Assembly: GCF_023701745.1 (NCBI RefSeq)
Contig: NZ_JAJOZB010000001.1
Location: 1,054,001 to 1,118,000, forward strand
DNA: 64,000 bases
Source: Streptomyces sp. RKAG293
GTDB taxonomy: Bacteria > Actinomycetota > Actinomycetes > Streptomycetales > Streptomycetaceae
Reading direction: 5' to 3'
In this document: piece after piece, positions 28,320 through 36,257 of the stretch
How the letters are laid out: every line of letters begins with the position of its first letter
How positions within the stretch are numbered: the first letter of the stretch is position 1
Position numbers and translations under genes: made by a program
Notes under the pieces: model-generated
The model's input: only the letters and a program-made list of their open reading frames with translations
Database searches by the model: none
Told to the model about the DNA's origin: nothing

Positions 28320-28420
28320 ACCGTGCTCGGCAACACTGCAGAAACACTCAGGTCCTGCGGGACCCCCAGCTCAGCACGGTGTACGCGACCGGTGACGGGC
28401 CGTCATCCGGACGTGGTCCG

Positions 28421-28858
28421 TCAGTCGAGCGGCAGGACGTAGCAGACGAAACCGTGGTAACGCGTCACCCTGTCGTACAGCGCCCGGGCCTGGGCGTTGT
28501 CCTGCCGGGTGTGCCAGTACAGCCGCGGCACGGCACGTTCCCGCGCCGCCTCGGCCACCTGATCGATGAGGGCCCGCCCCGCCCCCTGGCCCCGCGCCGT
28601 CTCGTCGACGAACAGGTCCTGCAGATAACAGGCGCCGGCCGACCAGACGTTGGCATGGAACAGGTAGTGGGCGATGCCGACGACCTCGCCGTCCAGGCGC
28701 GCGGCGATCCCGTACAGCTCCCCGCCGTTGATCAGTCGCTGCCACGTCTCCTCGTACCCCGCGTCGGGCACGGTCGTCTCGTAGAACGCCAGGTAACCGC
28801 GCGCCAGCACTTCCCACTTCACACGGTCCCAGGGACGCAGGGGACTGATCTCCAACAT
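28421..28858 (-). CDS. GNAT-family N-acetyltransferase
   Basis: 145 residues, a single complete GNAT domain. Motif A is LQDLFVDETARGQGAGRALIDQVAEAA (R-G-Q-G-A-G binds acetyl-CoA pyrophosphate), followed by RLYWHTRQDNAQARALYDRV and GFVCYVLPL. The acceptor is unknown. It lies 130 bp upstream of the peptide gene on the same strand, but that gap is long enough for a separate promoter, so I do not count it in the cassette. Confidence 0.92.
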   Translation of the reverse strand: MLEISPLRPWDRVKWEVLARGYLAFYETTVPDAGYEETWQRLINGGELYGIAARLDGEVVGIAHYLFHANVWSAGACYLQDLFVDETARGQGAGRALIDQVAEAARERAVPRLYWHTRQDNAQARALYDRVTRYHGFVCYVLPLD

Positions 28859-28941
28859 GGCGCCATCCTGGCACGCGCGGGCCGCCGAGGAGCCGGCCGG
28901 CCGTCCGCTGCATGCGGTCCACCCAACCGGAGTGCGGGGTC

Positions 28942-29886
28942 TCAGACGCCCAGGGTCTCGCGGCCGTGCGGGGTGGTCCAGCCGGACGGGTCCGGGCCCT
29001 TGGGCACGATGCGGGACGGGTTCAGCTGCTCGTGGGTGGCGTAGTAGTGCCGCTTGATCTGGTCGAAGTCGACCGTGTCACCGAAGCCGGGGGTCTGGAA
29101 GAGGTCGCGGGCGTAGGCCCACAGCACCGGGTTCTCGGTGAGCTTGTTCCGGTTGCACTTGAAGTGGTTGTGGTACACCGCGTCGAAGCGCACCAGCGTC
29201 GTGAAGAACCGCACGTCCGCCTCGGTGATCCGGTCGCCGACGAGGTACCGCTGTCCCGCCAGCCGCTCGGTGAGCACGTCCAGACGGCTGAACAGGGCGT
29301 CGTACGCCTGCTCGTACGCCTCCTGCGACGAGGCGAAACCGCAGCGGTACACGCCGTTGTTGACGTCGCGGAACAGCTCGTCGGCGACCGCGTCGATCTC
29401 GGGACGGAGGTGCGGCGGATAGAGGTCGGGGGCGCCCGGCCGGTGGTACGCGGTCCATTCGGTCTCGAGGTCGAGGGTGATCCGCGGGTAGTCGTTGGTG
29501 ACGACTGTCCCGGTCTCCGTGTCGACGAGGGACGGGACGGTGACGCGGCCCTCGTAGGCCGGATCCGTCCGCAGATACGCCTCGGACAGGAAGCCGATCC
29601 CGAGCACCGGATCGCGGTCGCCCTCGTCCAGGGTGAAGCGCCATCCCCGCTCGTCACGGATCGGGTCGACCACGCCCAGGCCGATCGCGTCCTCCAGGCC
29701 GAGCAGCCGCCGCACGATGATCGCGCGGTGCGCCCACGGGCAGGCGAGCGAGACGATCAGCCGGTAGCGGCCCGCCTCGGGCACCCGCCCGCCGGCGCCG
29801 TCGGCGGTGATCCGATCGGTGAAGCGGTTCGCCTGCCGGGTGAACTCGCCCTTGGTGCCCGTCTCCCGCGCGAACTGTGCAGCCAT
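28942..29886 (-). CDS. Glutathionyl/mycothiol-hydroquinone reductase-like (GST, XenC/YqjG family)
   Basis: 314 residues, the usual length for omega-like GST family glutathionyl-hydroquinone reductases. The catalytic motif VSLACPWAHRAII places the redox Cys at residue 49. FTLDEGDRDPVLGIGFLSEAYL, VTVPSLVDTETGTVVTNDYPRI (thioredoxin-fold glutathione site) and the helical C-terminal domain with YLVGDRITEADVRFFTTLVRFDAVYHNHFKCN are characteristic. Actinobacteria use mycothiol, so the thiol donor may differ. It would reductively strip thiols from quinones. Confidence 0.94.
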   Translation of the reverse strand: MAAQFARETGTKGEFTRQANRFTDRITADGAGGRVPEAGRYRLIVSLACPWAHRAIIVRRLLGLEDAIGLGVVDPIRDERGWRFTLDEGDRDPVLGIGFLSEAYLRTDPAYEGRVTVPSLVDTETGTVVTNDYPRITLDLETEWTAYHRPGAPDLYPPHLRPEIDAVADELFRDVNNGVYRCGFASSQEAYEQAYDALFSRLDVLTERLAGQRYLVGDRITEADVRFFTTLVRFDAVYHNHFKCNRNKLTENPVLWAYARDLFQTPGFGDTVDFDQIKRHYYATHEQLNPSRIVPKGPDPSGWTTPHGRETLGV

Positions 29887-29926
29887 GTCTCCGACCCTAC
29901 CCAGTGCGCCGCGAGCCTGCCACGCC

Positions 29927-31942
29927 TCAGCGCGCGGCGCGGAACGCCCGGCCCGCGTCGGTCGCGACGGCTCCGCTGCGGAAGAGGCCGCTGCTGGGAG
30001 CGGTGTCCGAGGCCGGGAGGCCGAACCAGGCGTAACGCTGCAGGTAGGGCAGTGCCGCCAGCATGGTGGTGGAGGCGGTGACGAAGGAGGCCTGCTGCTG
30101 CGGGGTGGGGAACCTGGTGCCGTGCGAGAAGTTGATCAGGGCGTACTCGGTGAGCCAGATCGGCTTGTGGTACCGGTCGTGGACGGCCTGCAGATACGAC
30201 TTCAGCTGGCTGACGGCGTCGGGGGTGGAGAAGTCCCCGCCGTACCAGTGCAGCGCGATGAAATCGACGCGGTAGCCGCGGGCGGCGGCCCCGGACATGA
30301 AGCGGTCGAGCCAGCCACCGGCGGTGTCACCGCCGTAGGCCACGGCCGGGCTGCCGACCGTCCGGCCGGCGGCGGTGAGCCGGGGCCACAGGGACAGCGC
30401 CTGCTCCACCGTCATGTCGGACTGCGCGGCCATGTCGGGCTCGTTGAAGCCCAGCAGGTAGGGGCTGGCGGCGCGGGCCTGCGCCAGGGCGGCGTCGGTG
30501 ACGGAGGCGGCGCCCCAGATCATCGGGACGAAGCCGGCGGTGCCGGACCCCGCGACCCCCTGATGCTGCGTGGACCAGGTGTAGTACCAGCTCGCGCCGG
30601 ACTGCGTCAGCGCCCAGTCCACCCCGGGAAACGTCCAGACGCCCACACCCTTCTTCGCCGAGCGCGCGACGGGAACCGTCGCCGCCGGGACCGGGTGCCG
30701 GGACGGGGAACCGGTCGCGGTCGCGGTGGGTGTGGGAGTACGGGAGGGGGTGGGCACCGCGGACGGTATGCCGGACGGTGCCGCGGCCTGCGGGATGAGG
30801 GGGGCGGACCTGGACGGCGTCGGCGCGGGCGCGGCGTCGGCGGCGAGCGGGCCCGGAGGGTTCGCGGTCAGATGGCTGGCCACCAGGACGCCCGCGACGA
30901 TGACCGCCGCGGCCGCCAGCGCCGCCGCGCCGGCGACGGGAGGGCGCCGGAACACCGACCGTGCGCCGCGCGGCGGACGGGAGTGCGCGGCCCGCGGCCT
31001 TCCGGGCGCACCGCTCAGGCCGGACGGATGCGGAACGGCGGCGTGCGGGACGGCTGTACGCGGAACGGCGGCGTGCGGAACCGCCGTATGCGGGACGGCC
31101 GTATGCGGGACAGCCGTATGCGGTGCGGCAGCCGGGAGGGCGTGCGCCACCAGGCCGGCCGGTGGCACCAGCAGCGGCAGCCCGCCGAGCAGCCGGTTCA
31201 TCGGCAGCAGCTCGCCGATCCGCCCGCCGCAGGCGGCGCAGCCGCGTACGTGCCGGGCCAGCCGCTTGCGCCACAGCGGGCTCGGCGTTCCGTCCCAGTC
31301 GCGGGTGACGGCGGCCAGCTCCGGGCAGCTGCCCGGCTGCCCGACGTGGTGCAGCGCGCGCACCACCGCGCGGGCGGTCTCCATCTGTTCCTTCATCCGC
31401 TGGACGCGCACCGCGGCATGGCGCCCCGACAGGCCGAGGGCGACGGTCAGTTCGGCCCGGTCGAGTTCACCTGTCTGCTCCAGCCACCACAGGGCGAGCA
31501 GTTCCTGGTCGTCGCCGTCGAGCCAGCGGGTGGCCTCGGCCACCTCGCGGCGCTGGTCGGTGAGGCGCAGCCGCAGGATCGTGAGCGCGGCGAAGTCGGA
31601 GCCCGGATCGGGCAGTTGCTCGGCGGCCTCCAGATCGGCGCGGCGATGGCGCGCGGCCCGGTGCTGCTGCTCCCGGTCGCGCACCTGGTGGACGGCGATG
31701 GCGACCATCCAGGAGCGGAAGGACCGCGGATCCCGCAAGTCGGGCAGCCCGCGCACGATCCGCAGCAGCGTCTCCTGGACCACGTCGTCGACGTCGCTGT
31801 GCCCGTTCAGCGCCCGTCCGACGATGTTGTAGACGAGCGGGACGCAGTCGGCGAGCAGCTCGTCGAGCGCCCGCCGGTCGCCGCCCCGGGCCGCGATCAC
31901 CGTGCCGGTGTCCGGTCCGCCGCTCCGCTCGGTTCCTCGCAT
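29927..31942 (-). CDS. ECF sigma factor fused to zinc finger, transmembrane helix and GH128-like glycosidase
   Basis: 671 residues combining four modules. Sigma region 2 (DVDDVVQETLLRIVRGLPDLRDPRSFRSWM) and region 4 (LGLSGRHAAVRVQRMKEQ) occupy residues 1-200. A zinc-binding anti-sigma-like HVRGCAACGGRIGELL is near 235. A low-complexity VPHTA repeat covers about 265-300. A membrane helix (GAAALAAAAVIVAGVLVASHL) is near 337, then a Pro/Ser/Thr linker, then from about 427 a GH128/Asl1-like glycosyl hydrolase with GVGVWTFPGVDWAL, FNEPDM (acid/base Glu near 499) and IWLTEYAL (nucleophile Glu near 596). Large ECF groups with C-terminal zinc finger-membrane-sugar domains are known in actinobacteria. 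The outside domain could sense or cut beta-glucan. The start has AGGGAG upstream. Confidence 0.9.
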   Translation of the reverse strand: MRGTERSGGPDTGTVIAARGGDRRALDELLADCVPLVYNIVGRALNGHSDVDDVVQETLLRIVRGLPDLRDPRSFRSWMVAIAVHQVRDREQQHRAARHRRADLEAAEQLPDPGSDFAALTILRLRLTDQRREVAEATRWLDGDDQELLALWWLEQTGELDRAELTVALGLSGRHAAVRVQRMKEQMETARAVVRALHHVGQPGSCPELAAVTRDWDGTPSPLWRKRLARHVRGCAACGGRIGELLPMNRLLGGLPLLVPPAGLVAHALPAAAPHTAVPHTAVPHTAVPHAAVPRTAVPHAAVPHPSGLSGAPGRPRAAHSRPPRGARSVFRRPPVAGAAALAAAAVIVAGVLVASHLTANPPGPLAADAAPAPTPSRSAPLIPQAAAPSGIPSAVPTPSRTPTPTATATGSPSRHPVPAATVPVARSAKKGVGVWTFPGVDWALTQSGASWYYTWSTQHQGVAGSGTAGFVPMIWGAASVTDAALAQARAASPYLLGFNEPDMAAQSDMTVEQALSLWPRLTAAGRTVGSPAVAYGGDTAGGWLDRFMSGAAARGYRVDFIALHWYGGDFSTPDAVSQLKSYLQAVHDRYHKPIWLTEYALINFSHGTRFPTPQQQASFVTASTTMLAALPYLQRYAWFGLPASDTAPSSGLFRSGAVATDAGRAFRAAR

Positions 31943-32129
31943 CGCGCTGTGCTCCCTGTCGTTCGCCGTCGTCCCGCCCCGGCGCCTTCCGCCGGGATCG
32001 GCACTTGTCTGCCGTTCAGGAGACTCCCGCGCGGCGAGGGGACAACAGAAAACGCCGGACTTCCCGAGCCGAGGGGCGGTGCTGCCGCCCCAGTGTGCGG
32101 CAGGGAGCAACGGCGGTCACGCCCTGGGG

Positions 32130-33050
32130 TCAGTCCCCCGGCATGTAGTGCTGCGGCAGATGCCGTTCATCGGCCGGGGGGAGGTTGCGGAGCGGGGTGT
32201 GCACAGTGGGCGCGCCCAGCGGCGGCCGGCCGCTCTCCCGCCGCCAGCCCGCCCGCGCCCGGGGGTGGAAGCGGCGCTCGTGCGGAACGAAACGCATGCC
32301 CCGGTTCACGAGCTGTCCGAGGGCCCGGAGTCTGCGCTCGTCGCGCGGCGTCCAGTCGTAGCCCAGCCGGTCCCGTACGGCCTGCGGATACATGCCGACC
32401 GTCATCCACAGCGTCAGCCGGGCGAGCGGTATCCGGGCCACGTCCCACACCGGAACGGGCAGCAGGCGCAGGGCGGGCGGTCTGGCGACCGCGCCCAGGT
32501 CGAGGACCTGCCGGGTGGGCTCGTTGTCCTCCAGCACCTCGGCGCACATGTGGCTCCAGTACGCCTGGAAGTCCTCCCAGGTCGCCGGGACGGGCTTCAT
32601 GCTCACCCCGTACAGCGCGTACCAGCGCACGTGTTCGTCGAAGAGCTGCCGCCGCTGCGCCTCGGTGAGCCCACCGCCGAAGTACTCCGCGACGTGCATG
32701 GTCAGGACGAAGAAGGTCGCGTGCGCCCAGTAGAACGTGCCGGGGTTGAGCGCGTGGTACGGGCGGCCGGTGCGGTCCACGCCCTTGACCGTGTCGTGGT
32801 AGCCGCGGACGGTCCGCGCGGTCTCGGCGGCGCGAGGGCCGTCGTAGACGACGCCGCCGATCGGATAGAGCGAGCGGAACAGCCGCTCCCAGCGCTCCTC
32901 GAAGAAGCGCGAGTGTTCGGCGACGCCGGCGCCGAGTTCGGGGTGCATGTTCTGCATCGAGCCCGCCCAGGGGGCGAGCAGCAGGGAGCGCCAGTCTCCG
33001 AAGTACTTCCAGGTGAGTGATTCCGGTCCGAGCGGTAAGACGTCCGACAC
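32130..33050 (-). CDS. Oxygenase MpaB-family (DUF2236) protein
   Basis: 306 residues, typical of the heme-dependent MpaB/Lcp-like DUF2236 family. Landmarks are LLLAPWAGSMQNMHPELGAGVAEHS, YDGPRAAETARTVRGYHDTVKG, PYHALNPGTFYWAHATFFVLTMHVAEYF (the conserved His-rich helix contacting heme) and WARIPLAR-like segments later. GTG at 33050 has GGAGGT upstream; an earlier ATG at 33080 would overlap the operator. The divergent TetR gene very likely controls it. The substrate is unknown; relatives cleave rubber or oxidise hydrophobic chains. Confidence 0.88.
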   Translation of the reverse strand: MSDVLPLGPESLTWKYFGDWRSLLLAPWAGSMQNMHPELGAGVAEHSRFFEERWERLFRSLYPIGGVVYDGPRAAETARTVRGYHDTVKGVDRTGRPYHALNPGTFYWAHATFFVLTMHVAEYFGGGLTEAQRRQLFDEHVRWYALYGVSMKPVPATWEDFQAYWSHMCAEVLEDNEPTRQVLDLGAVARPPALRLLPVPVWDVARIPLARLTLWMTVGMYPQAVRDRLGYDWTPRDERRLRALGQLVNRGMRFVPHERRFHPRARAGWRRESGRPPLGAPTVHTPLRNLPPADERHLPQHYMPGD

Positions 33051-33063
33051 GGTGCACCTCCAA

Positions 33064-33083
33064 CTGATGACGCATGTCATCAG
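33064..33083. promoter_or_regulatory. 20-bp palindromic operator for the divergent TetR regulator
   Basis: CTGATGACGCATGTCATCAG has perfect 8-bp arms around GCAT. It lies 14 bp upstream of the oxygenase GTG and 64 bp upstream of the TetR start, a classic auto-repressed divergent layout. Confidence 0.8.
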
Positions 33084-33146
33084 AATAGGATGCCCAGATT
33101 AGAATGTGCGGACAGGTGTCGTCAACACACCTACGAGGAGACCCTG

Positions 33147-33800
33147 TTGAGCGATCGCACCTGGGGCGGCAGCACGCTGGCCGCCCGACGCGAGACGCGC
33201 CGCGAGACGCTGCTCGCGACCGCCCTGAGCCTCGCCGGCGAGGACGGCAGCGCGGCCGTGACCGTCCGCTCCGTCTGCCGCCGCGCCAAGTTGACCGACC
33301 GCTACTTCTACGAGAGCTTCGCCGACCGCGACGCGCTGCTGCTCGCCGCCTTCGAACGGGTCGCCACCGAGGCCCGCGACACGCTCGCCGACGCCGTCGC
33401 CCGCACCTCGCCGGAGCCGGCGGCCAGGGCCCGCGCCGCCGTCGAGGCGTTCGTCGCGCTCGTCCTGGACGACCCGCACAAGGGGCGGCTGCTGCTCCTC
33501 GAACCCTTCGCCGATCCGGTCCTGGGCGAGCACAGCCACCGGCTGATGCCGTCCTTCACCGGCCTCATCGACGGCCAGCTCGCGGACGGCACGGACGACT
33601 CCGGCCGCCGGATGACCGCCTATGCCCTGGTCGGCGGCCTGGCGAACCTGTTCGCCGGCCACCTCCGCGGCACCCTGGACGTCCCGCGCGAACGCCTCGT
33701 CGACCACAGCGTCCAACTGGTCCTCGCCGCCCATACGGCGACCACCCGGCCGGACCGCACCGGCCAGGACCGCACCAGCCCGGAATCCCCCCGTCCCTGA
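33147..33800 (+). CDS. TetR-family transcriptional regulator
   Basis: 217 residues from TTG at 33147, chosen because GAGGAG lies six bases upstream; an ATG at 33090 would give a non-homologous extension. The helix-turn-helix is RRETLLATALSLAGEDGSAAVTVRSVCRRAKLTDRYFYESFADRDALLLAAF. The C-terminal ligand domain is Ala/Arg-rich with ALVGGLANLFAGHLRGTLDVPRERLVDH and ends in a hydrophilic tail. Divergent from the MpaB-type oxygenase, which is its likely target. Confidence 0.9.
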   Translation: MSDRTWGGSTLAARRETRRETLLATALSLAGEDGSAAVTVRSVCRRAKLTDRYFYESFADRDALLLAAFERVATEARDTLADAVARTSPEPAARARAAVEAFVALVLDDPHKGRLLLLEPFADPVLGEHSHRLMPSFTGLIDGQLADGTDDSGRRMTAYALVGGLANLFAGHLRGTLDVPRERLVDHSVQLVLAAHTATTRPDRTGQDRTSPESPRP

Positions 33801-33810
33801 CGGCGGTTCG

Positions 33811-34212
33811 CTATCCCTTCGTGCAGGCGACGGACAGCCGGCCCGCCGCGTCCGCGAGGGGCGTGACGTCGGGCCCCTTGCCGTCCTTGGCACGGTCCCT
33901 GGCGCGGCCGAGGGCGACGGACAGATCGTCGACGGCCTTGCGGACGTCCACGTGGACGCTGTTACCCCCGACCTCCTGGAGGTCCTTCTCCAGCTTGGAC
34001 AGGGAGGCGGAGGTGTCCTGGCGGCGGCTCTGCTCCGACACTTGGCCGATATTGGTGGCCGTCGACTGCAGATCCTGCACATCCCCGGCGATCCGGGCGG
34101 CGATCTTGGCGCAGTCGAGCGCCTTGTCCATACCGTCGCAGGCCGCGACCACCGGGACGGCCAGAAGCAGGGCGAGTGCGGCGGCCCATGGGCGCGTCAA
34201 CCTCTGGGGCAT
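33811..34212 (-). CDS. Small putative lipoprotein
   Basis: 133 residues. ATG at 34212 has GGAGGAG nine bases upstream. The signal MPQRLTRPWAAALALLLAVPVVAAC ends in a lipobox, so Cys25 is lipidated. The mature part is alpha-helical and charged (VQDLQSTATNIGQVSEQSRRQDTSASLSKLEKDLQEVG), probably coiled, with a Cys near the end that may pair with CDGMDKALDCAK. No family is recognised; similar lipoproteins are common in Streptomyces. Convergent with the TetR gene. Confidence 0.82.
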   Translation of the reverse strand: MPQRLTRPWAAALALLLAVPVVAACDGMDKALDCAKIAARIAGDVQDLQSTATNIGQVSEQSRRQDTSASLSKLEKDLQEVGGNSVHVDVRKAVDDLSVALGRARDRAKDGKGPDVTPLADAAGRLSVACTKG

Positions 34213-34356
34213 GTGCGGGACTCCTCCCCGAGGGGCACGGCGAACTGCCCCGACCACTCTTGCACCGCTCCCCTCGAACGGTACTCAAGTGCCGGACCCC
34301 GACCGGCCGGAACGGGACACCGGACCGGTGTTCCGCCCACCGGCCGGGGCGACGGC

Positions 34357-35187
34357 TCAGGCAACCACCTCGGCGATGAGTTCGTCCTCCGAACTGCCGC
34401 GCTTCCAGTAGCCGGTGAAGGTGATCGCCTTACGGTCGAACCCGCGCTCGGAGACGAGGTGGCGGCGCAGCGCCTTGACCGTCCCGGACTCCCCCGCGAT
34501 CCAGGCGTACCGCGTGCTCCCGGGCAGTTCCGCGGCGCGCAGGGCCTCCAGGACCGGCGGCGCGTCGTCGCCGATGAGCCAGGTCACCACGGTGTCGGCC
34601 CGGCTGGGCAGTTCTCGGCGGTCGTCGGCGTGCGGGATATCGATCCAGACCTTCGCGGGCAGGCCGGGCGGCAGCCAGGCCAGGATGCCGGCGACGGCCG
34701 GCAGCGCGGTGGCGTCGGCGGTGAGCAGGACCGTGTCGGTGCCGGGCGGCGGCCGGAAGTCGATGCCCCCGTTGTCCTCCTCGACCGCGCCGAGGATGGT
34801 GACCCGGTCGCCGGGGCGGGCGGCCTGTGCCCAGCGGGAGGCCGGGCCGATGTCGCCGTGCAGGGCGAAGTCGACGTCCAGTTCGGCGGGCCGGCCGGCC
34901 GGCTCCCCCGCGTCGCGCAGTTCGGCGACGGTGTAGGTGCGCATGAGGCCGCGGACCTCCGGGTCGAGCGCGCGCCAGGCCGTGAACCAGTCGGGGTCGG
35001 ACGGGTCGGGCATGACCGGGGCGTCCTGGCCGTGCTGCGGCAGGAACAGCTTGAACCGCTGGTCCCGTCCGCCGGAGGCGAGCGGGGCCAGGTCGGTGCC
35101 GCCGAAGGTGACCCGCACGAAGTCCGGTGCGAGCCGGGCCGTCCGCAGGACCCGCAGGTCGAAGAAGCGGAAGGGCAGCTCGCTCAT
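34357..35187 (-). CDS. Siderophore-interacting FAD protein (ferric-siderophore reductase)
   Basis: 276 residues, ViuB/SIP family. The FAD part shows VRVTFGGTDLAPLASGGRDQRFKLFLPQ and MRTYTVAELRD (the R-x-Y-T FAD motif), then DFALHGDIGPASRWAQAARPGD. The NAD(P)H domain has TDTVLLTADATALPAVAGILAWLP and YAWIAGESGTVKALRRHLVSERG, ending in the family-typical KAITFTGYWKRG. It reduces imported Fe(III)-siderophore to release iron. Its ATG overlaps the stop of the binding protein gene, so both form one transcript under the iron box. Confidence 0.95.
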   Translation of the reverse strand: MSELPFRFFDLRVLRTARLAPDFVRVTFGGTDLAPLASGGRDQRFKLFLPQHGQDAPVMPDPSDPDWFTAWRALDPEVRGLMRTYTVAELRDAGEPAGRPAELDVDFALHGDIGPASRWAQAARPGDRVTILGAVEEDNGGIDFRPPPGTDTVLLTADATALPAVAGILAWLPPGLPAKVWIDIPHADDRRELPSRADTVVTWLIGDDAPPVLEALRAAELPGSTRYAWIAGESGTVKALRRHLVSERGFDRKAITFTGYWKRGSSEDELIAEVVA

Positions 35188-36206
35188 GCGACCTTCACCG
35201 CCTTCTCGACCGCGGCGGCCAGCCGCTCGATCAGCGGGGCGGCGCCGGCGTAGGAGAAGCGCGGTTCGCTGGCCCACGGGGTGATCTGGCCGGCCTTGAC
35301 GGCGGGGAGCTGGGCCCAGGTGGGCTTCGCGGCGAGATCCTTGGGTTGCAGCGCGGCCGTGCGGTCGTCGAGCAGGATCAGGTCGGCGGGGTACTTGTCG
35401 GCGTTCTCCCAGCTCAGGTTCTCGAAGAAACCGCCGGTGACCTTGCCGGGCGTGATGATGTCCAGGCCGAGGGAGCGGAAGTAGCTCAGGTCCGCGTAGA
35501 CGCCGGGTGTGGAGACGTACAGCAGGTCGGCGCTGCCGGAGGCGGCGAGGACCTTGAGGCCGCCCTTGGCCTTGGCCGCGCGGCGCAGGGTCTCGGCGGC
35601 CTTCTCGAAACGGGCCTTGGCGTCGGTGACCTTCGCGGCCTTCAGGTCGGCGCCGAGGGACGCGGCGAGTTCGGCGTAGCGCCGGATCGGCTCGGTGAGG
35701 GAGACGCCGGCGGTGGTGAAGGCGACGCTGGGCGCCAGCGAGAGGATCTTCTTCTTGCTGTCGTCCGGCACGTACCACAGGGCGTCGGGCTGGTACATGT
35801 TGGTGACCAGCAGGTCGGGGGCGAGGGCCGCGTACTTCTCGACGTTGAACTCGCCCCAGGCGTTGCCGAGAACGGTCACCTTGGCGACGTCGAGGTCGCC
35901 GGCCTGGGGATCGGCCTTGCCGTCCTTGAGCTTGGTGGGGCCGAAGACCCCGACGCACTCGACGCCGAAGTCGTGCAGAGCGGCCGCGGCCGCGGTGAAG
36001 GCCACCACTCGCGCGGGGGTGCCGGCCGACTTCGCCGTCGTACCGCGGTCGTCCCGGAAGCTCCATGGCCCCTTCGCCCGGTCCGGCTCCGCGGCGGTTT
36101 TCCCTCCGCCGCCCCCGCAGGCGGCGACGAGCGCGCCGAGGCCGAGGGCGCCGCCCGCGGTGAGCAGGGCGCGGCGGGAGGGGGACGAGGAGCGGGGGGT
36201 GTGCAT
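35184..36206 (-). CDS. Ferric-siderophore ABC transporter substrate-binding lipoprotein
   Basis: 340 residues, periplasmic-binding type III (FecB/FepB) fold. The N-terminus SRRALLTAGGALGLGALVAAC combines a Tat-like twin Arg (11-12) with a lipobox Cys30, as in many streptomycete lipoproteins. Fold landmarks are RVVAFTAAAAALHDFGVECVGVFG, LAPDLLVTNMYQPDALW, VLAASGSADLLYVSTPGVYADLSYF and PADLILLDDRTAAL. It delivers siderophore to the two FecCD permeases encoded divergently. The specific siderophore is not deducible. Confidence 0.93.
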   Translation of the reverse strand: MHTPRSSSPSRRALLTAGGALGLGALVAACGGGGGKTAAEPDRAKGPWSFRDDRGTTAKSAGTPARVVAFTAAAAALHDFGVECVGVFGPTKLKDGKADPQAGDLDVAKVTVLGNAWGEFNVEKYAALAPDLLVTNMYQPDALWYVPDDSKKKILSLAPSVAFTTAGVSLTEPIRRYAELAASLGADLKAAKVTDAKARFEKAAETLRRAAKAKGGLKVLAASGSADLLYVSTPGVYADLSYFRSLGLDIITPGKVTGGFFENLSWENADKYPADLILLDDRTAALQPKDLAAKPTWAQLPAVKAGQITPWASEPRFSYAGAAPLIERLAAAVEKAVKVA

Positions 36207-36234
36207 GGAGCGCTTCTCTCTTGGGGAGGTGATG

Positions 36235-36253
36235 TGAGGGTAGGCTAACCTAA
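36235..36253. promoter_or_regulatory. DmdR/IdeR-type iron box
   Basis: TGAGGGTAGGCTAACCTAA matches 17 of 19 positions of the DmdR1 iron-box consensus TTAGGTTAGGCTAACCTAA. It sits between the divergent binding-protein (start 36206) and permease (start 36258) genes, overlapping both translation initiation regions, so Fe-DmdR should repress both directions. Confidence 0.88.
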
Positions 36254-36257
36254 CCGC

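Noticed and set aside
28421..28858. GNAT acetyltransferase as a tailoring enzyme of the 27-aa peptide cassette
   Set aside because: Same strand, but 130 bp away with a hairpin between, and GNATs are abundant; no positive evidence.
30327..31274. Second minus-strand frame inside the sigma-GH128 gene, as evidence of a frameshift
   Set aside because: The sigma-to-glycosidase frame is uninterrupted; the other frame is a shadow.
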